Shown here: in pieces, positions 8,503 to 16,778 of the stretch | Layout: the number at the start of each line of letters is the position of its first letter | How positions within the stretch are numbered: the first letter of the stretch is position 1 | NCBI RefSeq assembly: GCF_006265175.1 | Contig: NZ_VDCQ01000033.1 | Location: forward strand, 1-64,000 | From: Paenibacillus hemerocallicola | GTDB taxonomy: Bacteria > Bacillota > Bacilli > Paenibacillales > NBRC-103111 | Direction of reading: 5' to 3' | Length of the DNA stretch: 64,000 nt | Program-made: the position numbers and the translations under genes | Notes under the pieces: generated by a model | Seen by the model: the letters and a program-made list of their open reading frames with translations, nothing else | Database searches by the model: none | What the model was told of the DNA's origin: nothing

Positions 8503-9894
8503 ATGGAAAAGTCTTTGCCCCCGCGCGAGCAGCAGGCCAACAAGCTGCTTCGCGTACTCGTGTTTACGTTGATCATTTCCGTCATGAACGCTTCGATGTT
8601 CAATGTGGCGCTGCCGGTAATCCGGGCGGAGTTCGATCTGACGCCGTCTCAAGTGAGCTGGATGCTGACCGGCTATATGATCGTATACGCGATCGGTTCG
8701 GTCACGTTCGGCAAGCTGGCCGACAAATACAAGCTGAAGGATCTGCTCACTTACGGCTTGATCGCCTTTGCGCTCGGATCGATCATCGGATTGTCCGCGT
8801 CCGAGTTTTGGATGGTTATCGCCGGACGGCTGTTCCAGGCTGCCGGAGCATCCGTCATACCGGCTACGGCGATGATCGTGCCGGTCCGTTATTTCGCTCC
8901 GGAGAAGCGGGGCGTGGCGCTCGGAACGACCGCCGTCGGCTTGGCGCTCGGGGCGGCGCTCGGTCCGATCGTGTCGGGTGTCGTCTCGGGGCTCGTCAGC
9001 TGGCGTTATTTGTTCGCCTTGTCCATACTGGCGATATTCGTGCTGCCCTTTTTCCGCAAATATTTGGACGACGAGACAGGCACGGCCCGGAATATCGACT
9101 ACATCGGAGGTCTTACGCTGGCCGGCACGGTCGCATCCCTGTTGCTCGCGATTACGCAAGGAAGCTGGCTGCTTTTCGGGCTGGGAGCCTTGCTGTTCGT
9201 ACTGTTCCTGATCCGGATCCGCACGGCTGCCGAGCCGTTCGTCCAACCGTCGATTTTCCGGAACAAATCGTATACGCTCGGTCTCGGCATCGCCTTCGTG
9301 CTGACCGGACTGAACTTCGGCATTCCGTTCATGGCGCCGCAATTTTTGGCCCAGGTGAACCATTTGTCGCCGCTATCCATCGGTATCGTCCTATTTCCGG
9401 CGGCAATATGCGCCGCGCTGCTGGGACGCAGGGGAGGCAAGCTTGCGGACGAGAAAGGCAATCCCCATCTGTTTTCATTGGCGGCCGGTCTCATTTTGCT
9501 CAGCTTCATCGCGCTGTCGTCGGTCGTCGGCATGTCGCCGGTATGGATCGGACTTTTCATGATATTCGGGACGGTAGGTCAGTCGTTTATCCAGATCGCG
9601 ATGTCGAACACGATTTCCCGCACGCTCTCGAAGGAGCAGACCGGCGTAGGCATGGGACTGTTCGCGATGCTCAATTTCATCGCCGGAGCGACGGCGACGA
9701 CCTTGATCGGCAAAGCGCTGGATGCGGGAACCGCCTCGTTCCGGTTAAATCCGTTCCCGCCGGGAGAAGCGGTTTTGTACAGCAACATTCTCGTGCTGCT
9801 CGGCGTATTGATTATCGCCGCCGCCTTCGTCTACTACGCCCAATTCGGCGGTGCCGCGTCCCGGTCGCCCGCACATGGGAAGGCGACGCGGTAA
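8503..9894 (+). CDS. MFS drug-type efflux transporter (TetK/TetL-like)
   Basis: A 463-residue, very hydrophobic membrane protein of the major facilitator superfamily, DHA2-like (14-helix) class. The N-terminal helix contains NVALPVIRAEFDLTPSQ followed by WMLTGYMIVYAIGS. The cytoplasmic loop between helices 2 and 3 reads GKLADKYKLKDLL (motif A-like), and helix 5 has the efflux motif C pattern LALGAALGPIVSG. These match proton-driven exporters such as Tet(K)/Tet(L). ATG 8503 has an AGAAGG ribosome site. It lies beyond the rhamnose terminator with its own promoter and terminator, so I do not regard it as the rhamnose importer. The substrate cannot be read from sequence. Confidence 0.8.
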   Translation: MEKSLPPREQQANKLLRVLVFTLIISVMNASMFNVALPVIRAEFDLTPSQVSWMLTGYMIVYAIGSVTFGKLADKYKLKDLLTYGLIAFALGSIIGLSASEFWMVIAGRLFQAAGASVIPATAMIVPVRYFAPEKRGVALGTTAVGLALGAALGPIVSGVVSGLVSWRYLFALSILAIFVLPFFRKYLDDETGTARNIDYIGGLTLAGTVASLLLAITQGSWLLFGLGALLFVLFLIRIRTAAEPFVQPSIFRNKSYTLGLGIAFVLTGLNFGIPFMAPQFLAQVNHLSPLSIGIVLFPAAICAALLGRRGGKLADEKGNPHLFSLAAGLILLSFIALSSVVGMSPVWIGLFMIFGTVGQSFIQIAMSNTISRTLSKEQTGVGMGLFAMLNFIAGATATTLIGKALDAGTASFRLNPFPPGEAVLYSNILVLLGVLIIAAAFVYYAQFGGAASRSPAHGKATR

Positions 9895-9975
9895 CGCGCC
9901 ATGCAGACCGTGGACCTGTTCCGCTGCCGCTTAAGCTCCGCTCGCATTCCGAAAGCGATCTGCGATGCGAGGATG

Positions 9976-10004
9976 CGCCCGACTCTCCGGAGCCGGGCTT
10001 TTTT
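9976..10004 (+). terminator. Terminator after the first MFS gene
   Basis: GCCCGACTC pairs with GAGCCGGGC (eight of nine pairs) around TCCG, followed by six T at 9999-10004. Confidence 0.8.
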
Positions 10005-10089
10005 CTACTACTGCATCATTCGCGTATAACGCCTGAGCGGCGAACGTCGGCTGCCTTGCCAGCGCCCCGCGGGACGGCAAATCCAACAA

Positions 10090-10277
10090 TTAACGGAACT
10101 GGGGTATGCTATTGTCCCGAGCAATCGTGTTGATGGCAAATTAACGGAAAACCGTTCCGCTAATCCCGCTGTTCATAATCAATTTCACCCGGACAAATCG
10201 AGATAGCGGAAGCCTGTTCCGTAATTTTCAAGAATGCAACGGAATTCGGGAACATAACGGAATATAGTTCCTCTATT
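10090..10277. repeat. Cluster of degenerate TTAACGGAA inverted repeats
   Basis: Several copies of a nine-base unit occur in both orientations: TTAACGGAA at 10090 and 10141, TTCCGCTAA at 10155-10163, TAGCGGAA at 10204-10211, TTCCGTAA at 10217-10224, and ATAACGGAA at 10254 followed by TTCCTCTATT. Adjacent opposite copies can pair into short hairpins with loops of about five bases. The pattern suggests a small dispersed intergenic repeat family. Confidence 0.55.
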
Positions 10278-10561
10278 CGCAGGCAATGATCATGTCACGC
10301 CCATCAAAACGCCTCCGGATTGGACGCGAATGATACTGCTGTAGTTTTTTGAACCGGTTCGGACAGCTTCCCGCACCGATATCGGACACTTTAGACTGTA
10401 TTCCTCGCAAATCGCTCATTTCAGAAACTAACGGACGCGCGAGAATCGTTAAACGGGCACGGGAACAGCGTGCGAGTGTCCGTTCGGCGAAATATCGATC
10501 CCTCTCTTATCGCCCCATTCATATCCCATAACCTCTCCCAGGCTTCCAAAACCCGCCGCGG

Positions 10562-10598
10562 ACAAAAAAAGAATGGCATCACAAAAAAAGAAGATGGC
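10562..10598. repeat. Short imperfect tandem duplication
   Basis: ACAAAAAAAGAATGGC (10562-10577) is followed three bases later by ACAAAAAAAGAAGATGGC (10581-10598). The second copy differs by a two-base insertion. It looks like a local slippage duplication. Confidence 0.5.
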
Positions 10599-10832
10599 CC
10601 GGAACATAAGTTGCGGCACCGAATAAAAAGTGAAGCTATCCCCGATCCGGCCTCATCTGGTACGTTCGAATCAACGATCCGCCGGGCATCATCCTTTATG
10701 ACACCGGCCTTTTGGATCCGTTACGCAACATCGTTGCCGGTAGCGTCACGACGAGAAAATCGCGACCCTTCTCAGGCGGGCAATACGTAACGGCTGCTTA
10801 GTCAAGCGGATCGTATGCGAAGGAGGGGGGAT

Positions 10833-11810
10833 ATGAACCGGATAGCCAAGCACCCGGTCAATCTGCAAGCGGGGGAAGCGGCCCCGAATGCGAGTCCGAA
10901 CAAAGAAACGGCTTGGCGCAACCGTTGGAGAAGAGATAAAGCGCTTTACTTGCTGCTCGTGCCGGTAGCGATTTATTTCCTTCTGTTCAAGTACGCGCCG
11001 TTGTTCGGCGAAGTGATGGCGTTCAAAAACTACCGGCTGGCCGACGGCATATGGAACAGTCCGTGGGTCGGATTCGATCAGTTCCGCAAGCTGTTCACGA
11101 GCCGGGACTTTTGGCAAATTTTGCGAAATACGCTGCTGCTCAATCTGTACAACCTCGTGTTCGCTTTTCCGGTACCGATCGTGCTGGCGCTCATGCTGAA
11201 CGAGCTGCGGAAGGAAGGGTACAAGCGGCTGCTGCAAAATTTGCTGTACCTCCCGCACTTCATGTCCTGGATCGTACTCGGCAGCATCGTCATCGCGATG
11301 TTGTCGCCCAGCACCGGTATCGTCAATGCGGGATTGAAGCTGTTCGGGCTGGAGCCGATCTATTTCATGGCGAGTCCGTTCTGGTGGCCGATCGCGTTCG
11401 TCGGGTCGAGCATATGGAGGGAAGCGGGGTTCGGCACGATTCTGTACCTCGCGGCGATGTCCTCCATCGATCCTCATCTCTATGAGGCCGCCGCGATCGA
11501 CGGGGCCAAGAAATGGCGGCAAATCTGGCATGTGACGCTTCCGGGCATCCGGAGCACGGTGGCGATCCTGCTCGTGCTGCAAATGGGCCGGATGATGGAC
11601 GTCGGCTTCGAGCAAATTTACGCGCTGCAAAACTCCACCGTCGCCAGCGTGTCGGAAGTCATCAGCACCTATGTGTATAAACGCGGGATCGTCGGCCTGC
11701 AGTACAGCTATACGACGGCGCTCGGGTTGTTCCAGTCGGTCGTGTCGCTCATCCTGGTCGTAACGGTCAACCGGCTCATCCGGGCGATGGGTGAGAGGGG
11801 GCTATGGTAA
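10833..11810 (+). CDS. Sugar ABC transporter permease (LplB-like)
   Basis: A 325-residue inner-membrane permease of the carbohydrate ABC family (LplB/YtrF-like class found in Paenibacillus). It has a basic N-terminus, a first helix around LYLLLVPVAIYFLLF, the segment PLFGEVMAFKNYR typical of this subfamily, and the EAA loop EAAAIDGAKKWRQIWHVTLP that contacts the ATPase. ATG 10833 was chosen because the exceptionally strong site AAGGAGGGGGG (10820-10830) immediately precedes it; an in-frame ATG at 10815 overlaps that site. It is followed directly by the second permease. Substrate is unknown, though oligosaccharides are usual for the family. Confidence 0.88.
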   Translation: MNRIAKHPVNLQAGEAAPNASPNKETAWRNRWRRDKALYLLLVPVAIYFLLFKYAPLFGEVMAFKNYRLADGIWNSPWVGFDQFRKLFTSRDFWQILRNTLLLNLYNLVFAFPVPIVLALMLNELRKEGYKRLLQNLLYLPHFMSWIVLGSIVIAMLSPSTGIVNAGLKLFGLEPIYFMASPFWWPIAFVGSSIWREAGFGTILYLAAMSSIDPHLYEAAAIDGAKKWRQIWHVTLPGIRSTVAILLVLQMGRMMDVGFEQIYALQNSTVASVSEVISTYVYKRGIVGLQYSYTTALGLFQSVVSLILVVTVNRLIRAMGERGLW

Positions 11811-11811
11811 C

Positions 11812-12684
11812 ATGATCCAATCGTCGCGATGGTTCGGCTGGTTAAACGCTATCCTTCTTGCGCTTTTCGCTTGTGCCACACTGCTTCCGTTCATCAACAT
11901 TTTGGCCGTATCGTTCAGCAGCGGCAGGGCGATCAATGCCGGCGAAGTGTCCGTATGGCCCGTGGATTTCAATCTGGACGCTTATGTCAACCTGATCGCG
12001 GACGGACAACTGCTCGTGGCGATGAAAAATACGGTGTTGATCACGGTTGTCGGCACCGCCCTGAATATGCTGTTCACCGTCATAGCGGCTTATCCGTTAT
12101 CCAAGCGGCGGCTTAAGGGCCGGAACGTCATGCTGATGGGAGTTCTGTTCACGATGCTGTTCGGCGGCGGACTTATTCCGAATTTCCTGCTGATCAACGC
12201 GCTGGGCTTGATCGATTCGTATTGGGGGCTTTGGCTGCCTGCCCTCATCAGCGTCTACAACATGTTCGTCATGAAATCGTTTTTCGAAGGATTGCCGGAA
12301 GAGCTGGAGGAATCCGCCGCGATCGACGGCGCGAAAGATTTGACGATCCTGTGGAAGATCATCCTTCCGCTGTCGCTGCCGGTCGTCGCCGCACTGACGC
12401 TGTTTTACGCCGTAGGCTGGTGGAACTCCTACATGAACGTGCTGATCTACATCAAAAGCACCGACAAGGTGTCGTTGATGGTCAAGCTGTACCAGATGCT
12501 CGAGAACGTCAGCTCCCAGATGCTCAACACGACGAACGGGGAAGGCGTCCTGCAGGCGACGATTACGCCGGAGGGCATTCGCTCCGCCTCGATCGTCATC
12601 GCGATCGTGCCGATTTTGTGCGTATACCCGTTTTTGCAGAAGCATTTCGTAAAAGGAGTGCTGATGGGCTCGGTCAAAGGATAA
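11812..12684 (+). CDS. Sugar ABC transporter permease (LplC/YtcP-like)
   Basis: The second permease, 290 residues, six predicted helices. It shows the class-typical N-terminal segment LPFINILAVSFSSGRAINAGEV with vWPVDF just after, the helix FTMLFGGGLIPNFLLINALG, and the EAA loop EESAAIDGAKDLTILWKII. It starts one base after the first permease ends, using ATG 11812 with GAGAGGGGG upstream, so the two are translationally linked and should form the heterodimeric channel. No ATP-binding subunit is encoded nearby; such systems usually share a general MsmX-type ATPase. Confidence 0.88.
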   Translation: MIQSSRWFGWLNAILLALFACATLLPFINILAVSFSSGRAINAGEVSVWPVDFNLDAYVNLIADGQLLVAMKNTVLITVVGTALNMLFTVIAAYPLSKRRLKGRNVMLMGVLFTMLFGGGLIPNFLLINALGLIDSYWGLWLPALISVYNMFVMKSFFEGLPEELEESAAIDGAKDLTILWKIILPLSLPVVAALTLFYAVGWWNSYMNVLIYIKSTDKVSLMVKLYQMLENVSSQMLNTTNGEGVLQATITPEGIRSASIVIAIVPILCVYPFLQKHFVKGVLMGSVKG

Positions 12685-12710
12685 AACCGGCTTGTTTTGC
12701 CCGGTAGCGG

Positions 12711-12738
12711 TTTCGAGAGCAATAATATCTGTTATGAT
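12711..12738 (+). promoter_or_regulatory. Possible internal promoter before the solute-binding gene
   Basis: TGT-TATGAT forms an extended -10 at 12730-12738 with only a weak -35 (TTTCGA) 16 bases ahead. It could raise expression of the binding protein relative to the permeases. Confidence 0.3.
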
Positions 12739-12773
12739 AGAATAGCCTGGAATGAGGCTCGGGGAGGAAATGT

Positions 12774-14360
12774 ATGAAAGCGAACGCGAAAAAATGGGCC
12801 GTTGCGGCACTGCCGCTCTGTCTCGCGGCGATCGCCGCACTGTCCGGCTGCTCCAAAGATTCGGGACAAGAGTCCGCTGCCGGAGCTTCGGCAAACGGGG
12901 ATAAATTCGACAAGCTGCCGAAGGAAGTCAGCATCTCCATGTTCGACAGGGGCCAAGTGTCCAGCGACGAAGGGACGTACGAAGAAAACCGCTGGGTGAA
13001 ATGGATCCGCGAGCAGTCCGGCATCAACCTCAAAGTCGTGCCCGTACCGCGCAATCAGGCGCAGGACAAATTGAACGTGCTGATCGCCTCGAACCAGGCG
13101 CCCGATCTCATTTGGGAATACGATCGCAATTATATCGGCAATCTCGTCACGCAAGGCGTCATCCAGCCGATCGACGAGTATATCGAGAAATACAGCACTT
13201 CCTACAAAAAATATTTGCAGGAAAATCCGGAATTGAAACCGTATCTTACGTTTGACGGCAAAATGTATGCGGTTACGACGAAACGGGCGGTCAGCGCGGT
13301 CGCGAATCACGGCATGTGGATTCGTCAAGATTGGCTCGACAAGCTGAACCTGAAAATGCCGACGACGATCGACGAGCTGATCGCGGTCGCCCAGGCGTTC
13401 AAGGATCGGGACCCCGACGGCAACAACAAAGCCGATACGGTGCCGATTATCGGCTATACGACGGGCGACGTATACAACGCCATGCACGGCGTCACCTGGG
13501 TCGACTGGTATTTGGAAAACGACAAGATGAAGTACGGGCCGACGATGGACCGCTACGGCGATTCATTGGCAACGGAGAAAAAAATATACGAGCTCGGGCT
13601 TGCCGACAAAGAATATTTTACAGACAAGGACAATTCCCGGGCGAAGCAGCTGTGGACGACGGGCAAGGCCGGCATCTGCCTGTGCCAATGGGGCGGAAAT
13701 ACGTCCACCATGGTCAAGGATTTGCTGCTTAACGATCCGAGCGCGAAGGCGGTGCCCCTCGAGCCCGTCTCCACGAAGTACGGCAAATACGGCTTGTATC
13801 AGGAAACGCCGGCGAATATTTACGTCACGTTCAACAAAAACATGAAAAATCCGAAAGCGGCCGTCGCCTATTTGGATTGGCTCGTCGACAAAGGCTGGTT
13901 TGCGCTGAGCAACGGTCAAGAAGGGGTTCACTACAAGCTGGTGAGCGGCATACCGCAAAAAACGGATGCCGACAAATTCAAGAAGGAAGTGGCTTACGCC
14001 GCGGAATACGCCGTATTGAAGCCGCTCGTCGAGAAGCCGGAAGATTTGCCGATCAAAGCGGCGCAGGACGCCCTGTCGCAGCAAATCGTCAAGCTGGAGG
14101 TCGAATCCCTGAAGACGGCGCTCAAAAACAAGTTCCGGCGGGACATTCCTTACCAGCCGAACATTATCGAAATCAACGAGCTGAAGGCGTCGTTTCAAAA
14201 AACGATCGACGAGATTCGGGCGAAAACGGTTACGCAAAGCAATTATCCGGCCGAGAAAGCGCTTGACGACATCCGCAAGGAATGGAAACGTCTCGGCGGG
14301 GACAATGCGGAGAAGCTGGCGCAGGAATGGTACGAGAAAAATAAAGCCGGCTTCAAATAA
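12774..14360 (+). CDS. Extracellular solute-binding lipoprotein (LplA-like)
   Basis: A 528-residue binding protein. The signal peptide has a basic start (KANAKKW), a hydrophobic core of alanines and leucines and the lipobox LSGC, placing the lipidated Cys at about residue 24. Family features include VSISMFDRGQVSSDEGTYEENRW near the mature N-terminus, NVLIASNQAPDLIWEYD and the dockerin-like DRDPDGNNKADTVPI loop. It would capture a sugar outside the cell and deliver it to the two permeases encoded just upstream. AGGAAAT precedes the ATG, with GGGGAGGAAA giving a strong site. A regulator with an external sensor follows. The ligand is unknown. Confidence 0.9.
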   Translation: MKANAKKWAVAALPLCLAAIAALSGCSKDSGQESAAGASANGDKFDKLPKEVSISMFDRGQVSSDEGTYEENRWVKWIREQSGINLKVVPVPRNQAQDKLNVLIASNQAPDLIWEYDRNYIGNLVTQGVIQPIDEYIEKYSTSYKKYLQENPELKPYLTFDGKMYAVTTKRAVSAVANHGMWIRQDWLDKLNLKMPTTIDELIAVAQAFKDRDPDGNNKADTVPIIGYTTGDVYNAMHGVTWVDWYLENDKMKYGPTMDRYGDSLATEKKIYELGLADKEYFTDKDNSRAKQLWTTGKAGICLCQWGGNTSTMVKDLLLNDPSAKAVPLEPVSTKYGKYGLYQETPANIYVTFNKNMKNPKAAVAYLDWLVDKGWFALSNGQEGVHYKLVSGIPQKTDADKFKKEVAYAAEYAVLKPLVEKPEDLPIKAAQDALSQQIVKLEVESLKTALKNKFRRDIPYQPNIIEINELKASFQKTIDEIRAKTVTQSNYPAEKALDDIRKEWKRLGGDNAEKLAQEWYEKNKAGFK

Positions 14361-14390
14361 AGCGCGGCACTGACGGGAGGGGAACGGGGC

Positions 14391-16739
14391 ATGGGCATTT
14401 TTCGGTACCGGTCGACCAAAAGAACGGTGTTGGTATTGGTCGCGCTCCTGTTCCTCGTCGTGTCCGTCATCTCCTTCCTGTCGTACCGGGTGACGACGAA
14501 CCGGCTCAAATTCGAGCTGAACGACACCCATATGGCGCTGCTCGGGCAAATCGAGCACAAAATCGAACTGATGCTGCAAATTATCGACAACGAGACGATT
14601 CAGATGCTCGGCACCGATGAAATCAAGACGTTTTTCGATCCCGTTACGAATGAAACGGCGGGCAGGGAGAACGATTACCGGCTGAGCATGTCCTTGAACC
14701 GCATCATCAACGGGGGAGAGTACGTATTCTCGATCGACCTGTATTCCTACGTCAGGAAACGGCTGTTCTCGAACAACATGCTGCTCGATTCGGGCATACC
14801 GGACGACTATCAATGGATCAGACAGTTCGAGCTGTACGAGGGCTACTCCAATTGGCTGTCGACCCGAAAGCTGTCGATGAACGGCTCTTCGTTCCCGATC
14901 TACCGAAATGTGGTCACGCTCGTGCGGACTTATCCGCTCGTCCACTCCCCCGGTTACCGGCGCGGCGCGATCGCGGTCAATATCAAGGAGGAGGCGCTTC
15001 ACGGGCTGCTCAACGATTCCGGTCACAAGGGCTTGGGAGAGACGTTTATCGTGGACGGACGCGGGACGATCGTGTCCCATGTCGACAAGAACAGGCTCGG
15101 GCGGGACATCAGCGAATCCCCCGTCGTGTCGGGCTTGCTGAACGGTTCCGGCGAAGGGCATTTTCGGGCCGAGGCCGACGGTCAGCAAAGCACCGTGTTT
15201 TATGTTACTTCGGCTTATACCGGCTGGAAAATCGTCAACGTCGTGCCGGAAATCCAACTGAACAAGCCGCTGATCAACATCCGCAACGTCCTGATCGTCG
15301 TCGCCGCTTTATTGTTCGTTGCCGCGGCCCTCTTGGCCGCTCTGGTCGGCTATTGGACGCTGACCCCGTTCAACCGGTTCGCCGCCAGCATGACGAGCAA
15401 GCTCGGCGGACATCCGCGCTACTTCGAGGCGGCCGTCAAGCAAGGCAACGAATTCGCCTATTTCGAAACGGTCGTGCAGCATATTTTGTCCGACAGCGAG
15501 CAACTGCAGAAGCAGATCAAGGAAACGAAGCCGATCATGAAATGGCGGCTCATGACGGAAATATTGACGCAATATCCGCCCCATAACCGGGATATCCAGC
15601 AATACATGGATTTGGTCGGCGTACAGCTGCATCCGAACCATTTCATCGTAATGAGCGCGGAGTTCGACAACAAGACGGAAATCGGCTCGTCCCGCGATCT
15701 GCATCTGTACGCCTACGCATTATGCAATGCGGCGGAGGAGCTGATCAACGCGGAGAGCAAGGGCGCGGCCATCGAATGGTCGGACGGCCAGTGCGCGATC
15801 ATCATCAGCTTCGGGGACGAAGACGCTTCGATGCATACCGTACGGGCGGTCGCGGCGGCGGACGTGCTGAAAAAGTTCGCGGAGCAATATTTCCGCAGGA
15901 CGATCACGATCGGAATCGGCGGAGAAGTGCATGCGATGCGGGACATCCATCTGTCGCACAAGCAGTCGATGGAGGCGCTCAAATATAAGCTGGTCATGGG
16001 CAACAATACGATTATCCCGGCGGACGACATCCAGGATTATCGCGCCGGGGAGTTTCACCGTCTGTTCGCGCAGACGGACAACATGATCGATTCGATCAAG
16101 CAGTCGGACGAGGACAAATTGCGCCAGCAAGTGTGGAGCTGGTTCGAGGCGATGGCTTCCACCGGCGTGCCGCCCGATATCATCAAGCAGCTGGTCGTAC
16201 AGCTGTTCATGAAAGCGGCCGGAGTCGCCGGGGAGATCGATGTGAGCCAGGAGGAGCTCATACCGGCGCAAAGCCTGCAGGAGACGCTGGAGCAGCGCGA
16301 AAGTCTGGAGCAAATCCGCGATTTTACGATGCATATGCTGGCCGGCCTGATCGAGCGAATCCGCCTCAAGCGCAGCAGCAAGGAAAAGAACGAGGCGATC
16401 GAGAAAATAACGCGGTTCATCCGCGACAATTACATGCACGGCGATTTGTCGCTCAATATGCTGTCCGATCAATTCCGCATGAGCGTTTCCCATCTGAGCA
16501 AAATGTTCAAGGACTATACGGGCGGCAACTTTATCGATTATTTGATGGAAATCCGCATCCAAAAATCGAAGGAGCTGCTTGCCGGCGGCACCGGGAAAAT
16601 CCGCGATATCGCCGAAGCCGTCGGGTATGCGAACGTGAACAGCTTTACGCGCATTTTCAAAAAAATGACCGGCCTTACCCCGAGCGAATACAGGGAGCTG
16701 GAATGGGCCAAGCGGGGAGAACGGGACGAATCGTCCTGA
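14391..16739 (+). CDS. Transmembrane AraC-family regulator
   Basis: A 782-residue membrane-bound transcription factor. A first transmembrane helix is at about residues 13-31, an extracytoplasmic sensor of roughly 265 residues (Cache-like fold expected from FIVDGRGTIVSHVDKNRLG) follows, then a second helix at about 299-321. The cytoplasmic part has a long linker and a C-terminal double helix-turn-helix of AraC type at about 670-775, including YANVNSFTRIFKKMTGLTP. No kinase or receiver domain is present, so external sensing and DNA binding are on one polypeptide, as in the YesS/YtdP group. It sits between the sugar-binding gene and the 564-residue gene and most likely controls this cassette. 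Confidence 0.87.
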   Translation: MGIFRYRSTKRTVLVLVALLFLVVSVISFLSYRVTTNRLKFELNDTHMALLGQIEHKIELMLQIIDNETIQMLGTDEIKTFFDPVTNETAGRENDYRLSMSLNRIINGGEYVFSIDLYSYVRKRLFSNNMLLDSGIPDDYQWIRQFELYEGYSNWLSTRKLSMNGSSFPIYRNVVTLVRTYPLVHSPGYRRGAIAVNIKEEALHGLLNDSGHKGLGETFIVDGRGTIVSHVDKNRLGRDISESPVVSGLLNGSGEGHFRAEADGQQSTVFYVTSAYTGWKIVNVVPEIQLNKPLINIRNVLIVVAALLFVAAALLAALVGYWTLTPFNRFAASMTSKLGGHPRYFEAAVKQGNEFAYFETVVQHILSDSEQLQKQIKETKPIMKWRLMTEILTQYPPHNRDIQQYMDLVGVQLHPNHFIVMSAEFDNKTEIGSSRDLHLYAYALCNAAEELINAESKGAAIEWSDGQCAIIISFGDEDASMHTVRAVAAADVLKKFAEQYFRRTITIGIGGEVHAMRDIHLSHKQSMEALKYKLVMGNNTIIPADDIQDYRAGEFHRLFAQTDNMIDSIKQSDEDKLRQQVWSWFEAMASTGVPPDIIKQLVVQLFMKAAGVAGEIDVSQEELIPAQSLQETLEQRESLEQIRDFTMHMLAGLIERIRLKRSSKEKNEAIEKITRFIRDNYMHGDLSLNMLSDQFRMSVSHLSKMFKDYTGGNFIDYLMEIRIQKSKELLAGGTGKIRDIAEAVGYANVNSFTRIFKKMTGLTPSEYRELEWAKRGERDESS

Positions 16740-16778
16740 CGCTTCTCGCCAATTCCGGAGGACAGGAGAGAAGTCCGC

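Larger units (their letters stand above)
10005..10832. other. Intergenic region with repeats, no convincing gene
   Basis: About 830 bases without a gene I can support. Two short open frames (10349-10531 and 10470-10790) overlap in different frames, have atypical composition and no family resemblance. The region holds a cluster of TAACGGAA-type hairpins (10090-10277), a perfect palindrome GAACCGGTTC at 10351-10360 that could be an operator, and a short tandem duplication near 10562-10598. A frame reading WYVRINDPPGIILYDTGLLD and onward runs into a stop just before 10801 and could be a gene remnant. The promoter of the sugar ABC operon presumably lies near the right end but is not clear. Confidence 0.5.

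Noticed and set aside
8503-9894. Rhamnose importer
   Set aside because: Although next to the rhamnose operon, it lies beyond its terminator, has its own promoter and shows drug-exporter motifs.
10349-10790. Two small coding genes in the region before the ABC operon
   Set aside because: They overlap in different frames, lack ribosome sites and have no protein-like composition.
13563-15257. A 564-codon minus-strand frame opposite the solute-binding gene and AraC sensor
   Set aside because: It spans two well-supported genes and their gap, has atypical composition and no recognisable motif.
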